Source: Bosea sp. F3-2
Lineage (GTDB): Bacteria; Pseudomonadota; Alphaproteobacteria; Rhizobiales; Beijerinckiaceae
Reading direction: 5' to 3'
Assembly (NCBI RefSeq): GCF_008253865.1
Contig: NZ_CP042331.1
Location: 4,553,501 to 4,617,500, forward strand
DNA length: 64,000 nt
Part shown: in pieces, positions 1-8,450 of the stretch
How positions within the stretch are numbered: the stretch's first letter is position 1
Layout: each line of letters starts with the position of its first letter
Position numbers and translations under genes: made by a program
Notes under the pieces: model-generated
Told to the model about the DNA's origin: nothing
What the model saw: only the letters and a program-made list of their open reading frames with translations
The model's database searches: none

Positions 1-528
1 GAGCGCCTCGGCCCAGTGCTCGGGCGAGAATTCGGCGGCGCGCATCAGCGCCGAGAGCTGGCGGCGGCTGAAGGGCCGGCCCTGGCCGAAGGGCGTTCCG
101 TCCATCCGGGCCCAGAGACCGCGTCGGTTCGGCACGACGAGGATCATGCGCCCGCCGGGGTTGAGGACGCGCGAGACCTCGTCGAGCAGGTCGTCCGGGC
201 TTTCGGTCTCTTCGAGCGCATGGACGAGGACGACCCGGTCGATCGAGGCGGTCGGCAGCGGCAATAGCGTCGGCTCGACCAGAGCCGAGGCGGAAAGGCC
301 GGGCGCCGGCCAGTTCACCACGCCCTGCGCCGCCGGCATGAAGGCGATGGTGCGCTCGGCCTCAATGCCGAGCACGGAGAGATAGGGTGTCGAGAAGCCG
401 AGGCCGAGGAGGCGCTGGCGCGAGCAGTCGGGCCAGAAGCGCAGCATCGTCCGGCCGATGAAGCGCCGGGCCACATGGCCGAGCGGGCTGGCATAGAAGG
501 CGCGCAGGTCGACGACGTCGAGAGGCAT
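1..528 (-). CDS. Class I SAM-dependent methyltransferase (3' end outside window)
   Basis: The reading frame is open from an ATG at 528 to the window edge, giving 176 codons, so the C-terminus is missing. The visible protein has a weak glycine-rich N-terminal region. It then has the late half of a Methyltransf_11-type fold: an acidic strand and loop (VLVHALEE), a helix, and the conserved LNPGGRMILVVPN strand near residues 125-137. The substrate is unknown. It is divergent from gloB, with a repeat-rich intergenic region between them. Methyltransferases of this type often sit beside gloB in Rhizobiales, which supports the call. Confidence 0.8.
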   Translation of the reverse strand, partial: MPLDVVDLRAFYASPLGHVARRFIGRTMLRFWPDCSRQRLLGLGFSTPYLSVLGIEAERTIAFMPAAQGVVNWPAPGLSASALVEPTLLPLPTASIDRVVLVHALEETESPDDLLDEVSRVLNPGGRMILVVPNRRGLWARMDGTPFGQGRPFSRRQLSALMRAAEFSPEHWAEAL

Positions 529-915
529 GGCGCTTGAGATGGAACGCCCTGCGGCCGAACGCAAGGGCAGGGCGGCGGCACGCGATCGCGATGGCCGCGC
601 GCGACTCCCCTCCCCCTTGTGGGGAGGGGATGGGGGTGGGGGTCGGAAAGCAAGAGCGATCGACGGGAAAGTCTTTTCGACGCTGCTGCACGGCACTGAC
701 CTGCAGCCGATCACCAAGCGGCACCACCCCCACCCCTATCCCCTCCCCACAAGGGGGAGGGGAAGAGCCTCGCGTCGTTACGTCTTGGCTTCGTCGCTAT
801 CGCGCCTCGCAATGACGGCTATCCCTCCAGCTTGGCCGAGGGGCGACCTCACGGCTTGATCGGCGGGCGGCCATGGCCCATGCAGGGTGCCGATCCGCTC
901 TCGCAGGAGTCCGCC
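529..915. repeat. Intergenic region with inverted GC-rich hairpin repeats
   Basis: This 387-bp divergent intergenic region contains two copies of a C/G-tract element in opposite orientation. One lies near 604-640 and the other near 723-762. Each contains a short palindrome built from CCCCTCCCC and GGGGAGGGG around CTTGTGG or CACAAGG. The pair could form a long stem on either strand. Similar elements recur at 13.72-13.87 kb and 17.93-18.15 kb. No gene is supported here; the promoters for both flanking genes must also lie in this stretch. Confidence 0.6.
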
Positions 916-1680
916 ATGCCGCTCGACCTTCACGTCTTCCGCACGCTCAGCGACAATGCCGGCGCGCTGCTTCATGATCCCGCCACCGGCGCCTGCGCGG
1001 CCATCGATGTGCCGGACGCTCGCGACATGCTGGCCGCCGCCAGCGCGAAGGGCTGGACGATCAGCGACATCTTCATCACCCACGCCCATCACGACCACAC
1101 GCAGGGCGTCGCGGAGGTGAAGCAGGCAACCGGCGCCACGGTCATCGGACCGGCCGACGCTCGTGCCGGCGCGCCGCTCGACAAGGTGGTCGGCGAGGGC
1201 GATGGCGTCTCGCTCGGCGGGGAGCGCTTCGAGATCTGGCATACGCCCGGCCATTCCGACGGCCATCTCAGCTATGTCGGGCGCGGCGCCAAGCTCGCGC
1301 TGGTCGGCGACGTCGTCTTCGTCATGGGCTGCGGGCGCGTCCAGCCGGGACAGATGGACCGGATGTGGACCTCGCTGTCGCGATTGATGGCGCTGCCGGG
1401 CGACACCCGTCTCCTCGGCGGCCATGACTATACCCTCGCCAATGCCCGCTTCGCCCGGTCGGTCGATCCGGCGAACGCGGCGCTCAAGACGCGCTTTGCC
1501 GAGGCCGAGAAAGCCAAGGCCGAGGGCCGCTTCTGGGCGCTGACCACGGTAGCGGAGGAGCTGGCGACCAATCCGTTCTTCCGGGCCGGCGAGGGCGCGC
1601 TCGCCGCGGCCGTCGGACTGGCGGGCGCCTCGGCCGACAAGGTCTTCGCCGCGCTGCGCGAAGCCAAGAACCGGTTTTGA
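916..1680 (+). CDS. gloB: Hydroxyacylglutathione hydrolase (glyoxalase II)
   Basis: This 254-residue metallo-beta-lactamase-fold hydrolase matches the usual length of GloB. It should hydrolyse S-D-lactoylglutathione to D-lactate and glutathione in the cytoplasm. The binuclear metal motif THAHHDH is at residues 55-61. Further ligands are H113 in HTPGH, D132 in GDVVF and H170 in GGHDYT. The ATG at 916 is chosen because GAG/AGGAG-like bases lie about 8 nt upstream and the family begins here; a longer frame from 832 would add 28 unconserved residues. It heads a compact three-gene unit with the cupin and GNAT genes. Confidence 0.93.
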   Translation: MPLDLHVFRTLSDNAGALLHDPATGACAAIDVPDARDMLAAASAKGWTISDIFITHAHHDHTQGVAEVKQATGATVIGPADARAGAPLDKVVGEGDGVSLGGERFEIWHTPGHSDGHLSYVGRGAKLALVGDVVFVMGCGRVQPGQMDRMWTSLSRLMALPGDTRLLGGHDYTLANARFARSVDPANAALKTRFAEAEKAKAEGRFWALTTVAEELATNPFFRAGEGALAAAVGLAGASADKVFAALREAKNRF

Positions 1681-1682
1681 CC

Positions 1683-2144
1683 ATGCCGATGCGGCTCGAC
1701 GGGCTGACGGCGGCCGAAATCATCCGGCTGCTCGAACTCAAGCCCCACCCCGAGGGCGGCCATTACCGCGAGACCTTCCGCGATCCGGCCGGGCCGGAGG
1801 GCAGAGGCTTCTCGACCGCGATCTACTACCTGCTCGACACCGGCGAGACCTCGGAATGGCATCGCGTCGATGCCGCCGAGATCTGGCATCACTATGCCGG
1901 TGCGCCGCTGGTCATCACCGTCTCGCCGAACGGCCACGATGCCTCGGCCCATCACCTTGGCACCGAGCTTGCTGCCGGCCAGCGGCCGCAATTCGTGGTG
2001 CCCGCCGGCTGGTGGCAGAGCGCGACCTCGCTCGGCGCCTGGACGCTGGTCGGCTGCACGGTGGCACCGGGCTTTGAATTTGCAGGCTTCGAGATGGCGC
2101 CGCCGGGCTGGCGGCCGACACCGCGCAAGCCCTCTGGGGGATGA
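1683..2144 (+). CDS. Cupin family protein (DUF985/Cupin_5-like)
   Basis: The protein is about 153 residues and starts two bases after the gloB stop. An in-frame TTG at 1677 and an ATG at 1689 are alternatives. It opens with a helical segment (LTAAEIIRLLELKPHPEGGHYRETF), which is the hallmark of the DUF985 cupins, followed by FSTAIYYLL and a WHRVDAAEIWHHYAG strand pair. The family has a jelly-roll fold resembling sugar epimerases, but no firm reaction is known. It is translationally coupled to its neighbours, which says only that it is co-expressed with gloB. Confidence 0.85.
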   Translation: MPMRLDGLTAAEIIRLLELKPHPEGGHYRETFRDPAGPEGRGFSTAIYYLLDTGETSEWHRVDAAEIWHHYAGAPLVITVSPNGHDASAHHLGTELAAGQRPQFVVPAGWWQSATSLGAWTLVGCTVAPGFEFAGFEMAPPGWRPTPRKPSGG

Positions 2145-2145
2145 G

Positions 2146-2904
2146 ATGCTGACGAAGACGGAAGACAGCGAATTCGTGCTCAGCTGCGAGCGGCGCATCA
2201 TCAATGCCTGGCCGGCCCTGTCGACGCTCGTCGTCGGTGACTGGGTGCTGCGCTTCGCCAATGGCTATTCGGGGCGGGCCAATTCGGCGACGCCGCTGAG
2301 CTATGGCGCGGAACTCGACGCGACGATGCTGGATTTGATCGAGGAGCTCTATCGCGCCGACGGGCTTGTTCCCGCCATCCGCCTGACGCCGCTTGTGGCG
2401 GATTCAACCCGCGCGGCGGTGCTGGAGCGGGGCTATCGGGTCAAGGACCGATCCTTTGGCCAGATCGCGCCGCTCGCCGGCTTCGTGGCCTCGGAAGAGC
2501 CTGAGCTGCAGATCGAGGCGCGGCCGAGCCTGGAATGGACGGCCGGCGCCGCCGCCCTCCAGAGCGGCAACAAGACCCATGTCGCCAATCTCGCGGCCAT
2601 CATCGAGAAGGTCAGGCTGCCCGCCGCCTTCGCGACCTGGCTGGTCGAGGGCGAGGCGGTCGCCTTCGGCATGAGCGTGGCCGAGCGCGGCATGGCCGAG
2701 ATCGGCCTGATCTGCGTCCATCCCGATCATCGCGGCCATGGCTATGGCCGCAGGATCGTGCGGAGTTTGATGGGCTGGGCCGGGGCGATGGGCTGCCACA
2801 GCGCCTATCTGCAGGTCGAGCAGAGCAATGCCGTCGCGATCAATCTCTATGGCAGCCTCGGCTTCCGCCAGCTCTACGCCTACGAGACCCGAATACTGGA
2901 TTAA
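2146..2904 (+). CDS. GNAT family N-acetyltransferase
   Basis: The 252-residue protein starts at an ATG one base beyond the cupin stop. The C-terminal half is a GNAT domain. It has the acetyl-CoA-binding loop HPDHRGHGYGRRIV near residues 191-204, followed by an LQVEQSNAVAINLYGSLGF segment typical of the last strands and helix. The N-terminal half is a degenerate second GNAT-like lobe, as in mycobacterial Rv0428c-like proteins. The substrate is unknown. A dispersed palindromic repeat follows directly and could act as terminator. Confidence 0.85.
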   Translation: MLTKTEDSEFVLSCERRIINAWPALSTLVVGDWVLRFANGYSGRANSATPLSYGAELDATMLDLIEELYRADGLVPAIRLTPLVADSTRAAVLERGYRVKDRSFGQIAPLAGFVASEEPELQIEARPSLEWTAGAAALQSGNKTHVANLAAIIEKVRLPAAFATWLVEGEAVAFGMSVAERGMAEIGLICVHPDHRGHGYGRRIVRSLMGWAGAMGCHSAYLQVEQSNAVAINLYGSLGFRQLYAYETRILD

Positions 2905-2907
2905 AGC

Positions 2908-3000
2908 CGTCATTCTCGGGCTTGACCCGAGAATCTCAGGCCGGAAGGGACGCCAGTGCCTCCGCGTCAGGAGATGCTCGGGTCAAGCCCGAGCATGACG
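2908..3000 (+). repeat. Dispersed two-hairpin repeat, copy 1
   Basis: The first arm has the palindrome TTCTCGGGCTTGACCCGAGAA and the second arm has TGCTCGGGTCAAGCCCGAGCA. The whole unit begins CGTCATTC and ends GCATGACG, so its ends are also inverted. A second, diverged copy in the same orientation is at 21916-22017. It lies between the converging GNAT and DUF2938 genes and probably serves as a bidirectional transcription stop. It carries no coding capacity. Confidence 0.75.
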
Positions 3001-3010
3001 GCGGACGAGC

Positions 3011-3487
3011 TCAGCGGGTCAGCAGCGCCGTGCCGTAGAGCCCGATGGCGAAGATGGTGTGGCTGACGAAATTGAGCAGGCGGATCTGGCCGGCGTTCGG
3101 CCGCCGCGAGGCGGCGACGCCCATGCCCATGCCGGGCTGCAGGATGAACCAGCCGCAGCCGATCGTGGCCCAGCCGACGATCAGCGCCGGCAGAAAGGTC
3201 GGATTGCGAGCCCAGTCCGCGCCCCAGATCGCGAGAACGATGCCCGCGAAGGCGATGCCGACCAGATAGTGGCAGATCCAGCCGATCGCGAGCTCGCCCG
3301 GCACGGGCTCGGATTTGGCGATGTCGTCATGCCACATCCGCCCGCGCGGCAGATGGGCGAACCAGCGCCCCGGCATCGCCCAGTTCGGCTTGGGCAAACC
3401 GAAGAGCCGCAGGAACTGCGCCCAGAGATCGGAGAGCGCCGTCGCGCCTGCTCCGATGACGATCATGCGCAAAATCAGATCAGACAC
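3011..3487 (-). CDS. DUF2938 family membrane protein
   Basis: The 158-residue protein has four predicted membrane helices. These are residues about 3-20, a segment around 66-90, about 96-116 and the C-terminal 137-155. Between helices 1 and 2 lies the conserved soluble stretch NWAMPGRWFAHLPRGRMWHD, characteristic of DUF2938. The function is unknown and the location is probably the inner membrane. It is monocistronic and divergent from the ROK-like gene. Confidence 0.82.
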   Translation of the reverse strand: MSDLILRMIVIGAGATALSDLWAQFLRLFGLPKPNWAMPGRWFAHLPRGRMWHDDIAKSEPVPGELAIGWICHYLVGIAFAGIVLAIWGADWARNPTFLPALIVGWATIGCGWFILQPGMGMGVAASRRPNAGQIRLLNFVSHTIFAIGLYGTALLTR

Positions 3488-3679
3488 GCCTTATCCCCCC
3501 AAGCCACACGACATGGCCCGACCGGTTGGAGCGGTGATTGCAGCATCGGTCAACTGCGGCGCGGGCCCGGCCATGCAGGGGTGTGCTGCATGCGGCGCAT
3601 CGCCCCGGCTTCGGAACCGTGTCCGACCTTGCCGGGTTGCCCCTGCGAATCCGCGCGCTGACTGAGGGGGCGATCATCC

Positions 3680-4783
3680 ATGGCCACGGCGACCGCCGAG
3701 ACATCACGCAACGGCGCGACCGGGCCGCATGGCGCGGCCGAACTGCCGTCGGTCGTGGTCACCAGCTACAATCTGGAGGTGCGGGACGATGACGGCTTCG
3801 TCGGCGACAAGGCGAGCCGGGGCGCGTTCATCGAGCATCTCGATGCGCTGCGCAGCCATCTGAAGCGCAACGGCGACGATCCGCTGAAAGGCAAGACCGC
3901 CGAGATCAGCAAGAAGGAGCTCGATGCGCTGCTCAAGGAGGGCGAAGCCGCCGAAGCCGCCCTGGTCCTGAGCGCCGTCGAGGGCTTCGCCCAATCGCTT
4001 GCCTTTGTCATCCGCCGCTTCGCACGCCTGAAGAGCTGGGCTTCGGTCGAGCGCATCGCGGTCGGCGGCGGCTTCCGCGAGAGTCGTGTCGGCGAACTCG
4101 CCATCGCACGCGCCGCCATCATCCTGCGCACCGACGGGCGCGCGCTTGATCTCGTGCCGATCAGCCATCATCCCGACGAGGCCGGCCTCGTCGGCAGCGC
4201 GCACCTCGCGCCGAAATGGATCTTCGAGGCCTTCGACAGCCTCGTCGCCGTCGATATCGGCGGCTCGAACATCCGCGTCGGCATCGTCGAGCTTCGGCAG
4301 CAGAAGGCGCCGGATCTGAGCAAGGCGCGGGTCTGGAAATCGGAGCTCTGGCGCCATGCCGACGAGGAACCGAGCCGCGACGAGGCGATCAAGCGCCTCG
4401 GCAAGATGTTGCGCGACCAGATCGAGAGTGCCGAAAGGGAGGGGCTGAGGGTGGCGCCCTTCATAGGCGTCGGCTGTCCCGGCCTGATCGAGCCGGACGG
4501 TGCGATCGGGCGCGGCGCGCAGAACCTGCCGGGGAATTGGGAAAGCAGTCGCTTCAACCTCGTCGACAGCATCCGCGAGCTCGTGCCCGCGATCGGCGAG
4601 CACGAGACGGAGGTCGTGATGCACAACGATGCCGTCATCCAGGGGCTGAGCGAGATGTCGGCGATGCAGGATGTCGAGAACTGGGCGGTTCTGACGATCG
4701 GGACCGGGCTCGGCAATGCCAGCTACCACAACCGCGGCAAGGCCAGGGCAGGCAAGAAGGACAAGCGGGAAAGCAAGCGCTGA
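3680..4783 (+). CDS. ROK-family kinase-like protein with permuted motif order
   Basis: This 367-residue protein has the sugar-kinase fold signatures of the ROK family, but in the wrong order. The phosphate-1 motif DIGGSNIR, normally near residue 5-12, is at 192-199. It is followed by GCPGL (265-269), the catalytic-type HNDA (315-318) and the phosphate-2 motif TIGTGLGNA (339-347). The part that normally ends a ROK protein, a helix plus IAVGGGF and a small-residue helix, is at residues 95-145 instead. The usual GEIGH/CxCG zinc segment is absent after GTGLG. It may be an active kinase or a sensor; the substrate is unknown. The lysine/arginine-rich tail (355-367) is unusual. Confidence 0.8.
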   Translation: MATATAETSRNGATGPHGAAELPSVVVTSYNLEVRDDDGFVGDKASRGAFIEHLDALRSHLKRNGDDPLKGKTAEISKKELDALLKEGEAAEAALVLSAVEGFAQSLAFVIRRFARLKSWASVERIAVGGGFRESRVGELAIARAAIILRTDGRALDLVPISHHPDEAGLVGSAHLAPKWIFEAFDSLVAVDIGGSNIRVGIVELRQQKAPDLSKARVWKSELWRHADEEPSRDEAIKRLGKMLRDQIESAEREGLRVAPFIGVGCPGLIEPDGAIGRGAQNLPGNWESSRFNLVDSIRELVPAIGEHETEVVMHNDAVIQGLSEMSAMQDVENWAVLTIGTGLGNASYHNRGKARAGKKDKRESKR

Positions 4784-4996
4784 TCCCGGCAGGCCGCAGC
4801 GCCATGCCATCTTGAGGTCGTGTTTTGCGGCGATGAGCGGGCCGGAGCCGTTTCCGGCTCACCAGCCCCGCCCGCTATCCCAGGAGCATCAGCTTTGCTG
4901 GCCGCCGAATTCCGCTCTCCGTCTTGCCTTGCGGGCACGGCTGTGCCGAGGGTCGAGCCCGAGCCGAATCAATCCAAGGAGCAGGGCGGCACCACC

Positions 4997-7621
4997 ATGG
5001 CAGCACGCGTGGCGCAAGCGCCGTTGCAAAACCTCATGCGGGTTCTGGCGACAGGCATGCTCTGGCTTGCACTGGCCATGGCGGCGGCTATGCCCGCCCT
5101 TGCCCAGACGACGGCGGCTCCGGGCGAACCCGGCAGCGCGCGGGCGCGGCTCGACGCGGTCCGCACCGAGCTTGCGCAGATCGAGACGACGCTCGCATCA
5201 CCAGAGGCGAGCGATGCGGAGCTGCAGCGCCAGCGCATCCGCCTGCAGCCGTCACTCGACCAGCTGCGCGTCATCATCGACGAGCAGACGCCGCGCGTCG
5301 ACCAGGCCAAGCTTCGCCTCGATCAGCTCGGCGCGAAGCCGGACGCCAACGCGCCGGCCGAGAGCGCCGAGATCACGCGCGACCGCGAGGCCCGCGCCAA
5401 GGCCTATGCCGATGCGGACGAGACCTTGAAGATCGCCAAGGCCTCGCTGCTGCAGGCAGAGCAGCTTCAGAGCGCGATCGGCGACAAGCGCCGCGAGATT
5501 TTCGCCAAGACGTTGTTCGCTGCCGGCCCTTCCGTCGCCAACCCGGAGGTCTGGGGCAATGCCATCGCGACGGCACCGGAGGATCTGCGGGCGTCCGGCT
5601 ACATCTTCGGCGGCTGGCTGGAAGGGGTGAGGGACGCCTTTTCCGGCACGCGCGGCGGCGTGGTCGCACTCGCCTTGCTCGGCGCCATCCTGCTCTACGT
5701 TGCCCGGGCCCGCTATCTGCCGCGCTTCAAGGCGCGCTACAGCAACCTGCAGGATTCGGGGAGCCTGCACTGCCTCTATGTCGCGCTTGCCCATATCGTT
5801 GCAGGCGCGGCGCCGCCGGTGCTGGCGAGCTGGCTGATCTACAAGGCGCTGAGCACGACGGGGCTGCTGCCGCCGCGCATCCAGCCGGTGATCTGGGCCG
5901 TGGTCGTCGGCCTCGCCTTCTTTGCCTTCGTCCAGGCCCTGGCCGACGCCCTGTTCGCGCCGTCCAGCCCGCAGCGTCGTCTGGTCCGCGTGCTGGACCC
6001 GACAGCCCGCAGCGTCGTCTGGATCGCTTCCTCGCTCGCCCTCGTGATGGCGGTCGGCAAGGTCTTCGAGGCCTGGCTGCAGGCGATCGCGGCCGGCCTC
6101 GCGATCTCGATCATCGTCAAGGCGTTCTTCGCCATTCTCTTCGCCCTGACCCTGATCGCCGGGCTCTACCAGATCCGCGACGACGACGATGTCGAGCAGG
6201 AGGCCTGCCTCGGCCCCTATGTGCCGGTGGATGGGGCGAGCCTCGCCCCGGTCAGGATTCTCGGCTGGGTCATCGGCTTCCTGATTATCGCCTCGACGCT
6301 CAGCGGCTATGTCATCTTCGCCGCCTTTTTGGCCGAGCAGACGCTCTGGATCAGCATCGTCGCCTGCCTGTTCCTGCTGGCCTTCCAGTTCATCGATCTC
6401 GGCGTTCCGCGTCTCCTGACCGGCAAGGGCCGCTTTGCGCTGACGCTGAAGGCCGGCATGGGGCTGCGCAGCACCACGCTGGACAAGGTCGCGGTGATCG
6501 CTGTCGGCGCGCTGAAGCTGCTGCTGATCGCCGTCACGGTTCTCATGGTGCTCGCGCCCTGGGGGCTGGAATCGACCGATTTCCTGGTTTCGCTGCGCGC
6601 CGCCTTCTTCGGCTTCCAGGTCGGCGGCGTCACCATCTCGCTCTCGACCATCGTCGTCTTCGCCTTCGTCTTCGGCCTCGGCATCGCGGCGACGCGGGCC
6701 CTGCAGCGCTGGCTCGACCACCAGTTCCTGCCGACGACCGCGCTCGATCCCGGCTTGCGCAACTCGATCACGACGGCGGCGGGCTATGTCGGCTATATCG
6801 GCGCGGTGGCGATCGCGGTCTCGGCTGTGGGCCTGAGCCTCGAGCGCCTGACGCTCGTCGCTTCGGCCCTGTCCGTCGGTATCGGTTTCGGCCTGCAATC
6901 GGTGGTGTCGAACTTCGTCTCGGGCCTGATCCTGCTCTGGGAGCGGCCGATCCGCGTCGGCGATCAGGTGCTGGTCGGCGACATCGAAGGCATCGTCAAG
7001 CGCATCAACGTCCGCTCGACCGAGATCGCGACCTTCGACCGCTCGACGGTGATCGTCCCGAACTCGAACCTGATCTCCGGCGTGGTGCGCAACCGTGTCC
7101 GCAACGACCGCACCGGCCGCGTCCTGATCGCGCTCTCGGTCCCGCGCACGCTCGAGGCTGGGCAGGTTCGGGCCATGCTGTCGGAGGTGGCCACGAACCA
7201 TGGCGACGTGATGCAGAAGCCGCCGCCGGTCGTGCAGTTCAAGAAGCTCGGCACCGCGACGATGGATTTCGAGCTGGTCTGTGTGGTCGGGGATGTCGAG
7301 ATCGTCGGGCGCGTGACCAGCGATCTCAATTTCGCCATCCACAAGCGCCTCGCCGAGATGGAGCCGGTTGCCGAAACGCCGCAGTTGATCGTGCGCGGGC
7401 TGGAAGGCGTCGAGCTCTCCCTCGACGGCATCGCGACGGCCGTCGGGCGGGGTGATGCCGGTGGATGGGAGAAGCGGGCGGCCGCGAAGCCGGCCACGCC
7501 CGCCGCGGCGCGCCGCTCCCGCAAGCCGGTCGAGGCCGAGGAGACCGAGGAGACGGCCGAAGCGGCGAAGCCCGCGCCGCTCCCGGTGCTCGAGCCTGCC
7601 AAGGAAGACAGCAAGGAATGA
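4997..7621 (+). CDS. Large mechanosensitive channel of the MscS/MscK type (DUF3772)
   Basis: The protein has 874 residues. The ATG at 4997 follows AAGGAG and begins a clear Sec signal peptide (about residues 1-36, ending AMPALAQ). An earlier frame from 4820 lacks such features. A coiled-coil periplasmic DUF3772 region (about 40-190) is followed by roughly ten or eleven membrane helices. The conserved pore-lining helix and beta domain come next (SALSVGIGFGLQ then WERPIRVGDQV). The tail after residue 820 is rich in A, E and K and low in complexity. It should release solutes on hypo-osmotic shock from the inner membrane. Confidence 0.93.
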   Translation: MAARVAQAPLQNLMRVLATGMLWLALAMAAAMPALAQTTAAPGEPGSARARLDAVRTELAQIETTLASPEASDAELQRQRIRLQPSLDQLRVIIDEQTPRVDQAKLRLDQLGAKPDANAPAESAEITRDREARAKAYADADETLKIAKASLLQAEQLQSAIGDKRREIFAKTLFAAGPSVANPEVWGNAIATAPEDLRASGYIFGGWLEGVRDAFSGTRGGVVALALLGAILLYVARARYLPRFKARYSNLQDSGSLHCLYVALAHIVAGAAPPVLASWLIYKALSTTGLLPPRIQPVIWAVVVGLAFFAFVQALADALFAPSSPQRRLVRVLDPTARSVVWIASSLALVMAVGKVFEAWLQAIAAGLAISIIVKAFFAILFALTLIAGLYQIRDDDDVEQEACLGPYVPVDGASLAPVRILGWVIGFLIIASTLSGYVIFAAFLAEQTLWISIVACLFLLAFQFIDLGVPRLLTGKGRFALTLKAGMGLRSTTLDKVAVIAVGALKLLLIAVTVLMVLAPWGLESTDFLVSLRAAFFGFQVGGVTISLSTIVVFAFVFGLGIAATRALQRWLDHQFLPTTALDPGLRNSITTAAGYVGYIGAVAIAVSAVGLSLERLTLVASALSVGIGFGLQSVVSNFVSGLILLWERPIRVGDQVLVGDIEGIVKRINVRSTEIATFDRSTVIVPNSNLISGVVRNRVRNDRTGRVLIALSVPRTLEAGQVRAMLSEVATNHGDVMQKPPPVVQFKKLGTATMDFELVCVVGDVEIVGRVTSDLNFAIHKRLAEMEPVAETPQLIVRGLEGVELSLDGIATAVGRGDAGGWEKRAAAKPATPAAARRSRKPVEAEETEETAEAAKPAPLPVLEPAKEDSKE

Positions 7622-7634
7622 TCGGATGCCTAAA

Positions 7635-7733
7635 GCATTTTCGAGCGAAGTGGACGCCGGTTCGCGTAAAGAAAATGCGATCAAACAAAGACCTAGAGCA
7701 CTTCCGCGATTCGAAGAAACGCGGAAGTGCTCT
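7635..7733 (+). repeat. Twin-hairpin repeat, copy A
   Basis: Hairpin 1 pairs GCATTTTC (7635-7642) with GAAAATGC (7671-7678). Hairpin 2 pairs AGAGCACTTCCGCG (7695-7708) with CGCGGAAGTGCTCT (7720-7733). The linker contains AAACAAAGA. An inverted near-identical copy lies at 8257-8358 and a related one at 25443-25544. It sits between the channel gene and the CAP lipoprotein gene. Confidence 0.85.
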
Positions 7734-7766
7734 AGCTTTCTGCGCCGCGCCGCGGCTTCGCGCGCG

Positions 7767-8252
7767 ATGACTTGCCCGGCCGCGCTGGTGGGCGCGCTCG
7801 CTCTTCTCGGCGTCGCCGGCTGCACCGAGCCGCAGCGTCAGGCGCAGCCCGCCTTCTATCGCGATCTCGGTTCGGCCTCGGCCCAGGTCGATGCGGAACA
7901 GGCGCGGGCGATGATCTCGGCCTATCGCCTCAATGCGGGGCTCGGCACGCTGACGCTCGACCCGGCGCTAGTCGAGGCCGCGCAGCGCGAGGCTGCGGCG
8001 ATGGCAGCCTCCGATAAGCCGGTGCAGGCCGATGCGGTGAAGGCGAGGCTTGCCAAGGAAGGCCAGCTGGGGGCGGAGGCCAATCTCTCCGCCGGCTACC
8101 GCCGCCTCGCCGAGGCCTTCTCCGGCTGGCGGGATTCGCCCCAGCACGATCGCGTCATGAAGGATGCCAGGGCCAAGCGCATGGGCATCGCGACGGCCTA
8201 TGCGCCGGGCTCGAAATATCAGGTCTACTGGGCGCTGATCGTCGCGCCGTGA
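7767..8252 (+). CDS. CAP (SCP/PR1)-domain lipoprotein
   Basis: The 161-residue protein begins at an ATG that directly precedes a lipoprotein signal peptide, with lipobox LGVAGC (C20-ish). The mature part is a short CAP domain: ISAYRLNAGLGTLTLDPALVEAAQREAAAMAA, then a partial AEAFSGWRDSPQH segment near residues 112-124 and a C-terminal VYWALIVA strand. Proteins of this type are secreted or membrane-anchored; the bacterial role is unclear. The frame stays open upstream through the hairpin repeat, which is not coding. Inverted copies of that repeat flank the gene on both sides. Confidence 0.85.
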   Translation: MTCPAALVGALALLGVAGCTEPQRQAQPAFYRDLGSASAQVDAEQARAMISAYRLNAGLGTLTLDPALVEAAQREAAAMAASDKPVQADAVKARLAKEGQLGAEANLSAGYRRLAEAFSGWRDSPQHDRVMKDARAKRMGIATAYAPGSKYQVYWALIVAP

Positions 8253-8256
8253 CGAC

Positions 8257-8358
8257 AGAGCACTTCGGCGTTTCTTCGAAGCGCGGAAGTGCTCTATCTC
8301 TTTGTTTTATCGCATTTTCTTCACGCGAACCGGTGTCCACTTCGCTCGAAAATGCTCT
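8257..8358 (-). repeat. Twin-hairpin repeat, copy B (inverted)
   Basis: This is nearly identical to the reverse complement of copy A at 7635-7733, including the AAACAAAGA linker and both stems. It begins four bases after the stop codon of the CAP lipoprotein gene, so its first stem can act as a terminator or mRNA 3' stabiliser. Confidence 0.85.
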
Positions 8359-8450
8359 AGCATCCAGGGCTCTCGCTCCCGCCACGGGCTGTCAGCGGCG
8401 ACGCGGCGCGCCCCTTACGGCGTGGCGAGGACGAGGCTAGCCTGCGGATC

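Noticed and set aside
4820..4996. Longer N-terminus for the MscS-type channel
   Set aside because: The ATG at 4997 has a good ribosome site and a proper signal peptide, whereas the extra 59 residues are unconserved in character.
5252..7825. 857-codon minus-strand frame opposite the channel gene
   Set aside because: The plus strand encodes a clear channel with signal peptide; the antisense frame is a by-product of high GC with D/R/Q/E-rich nonsense.
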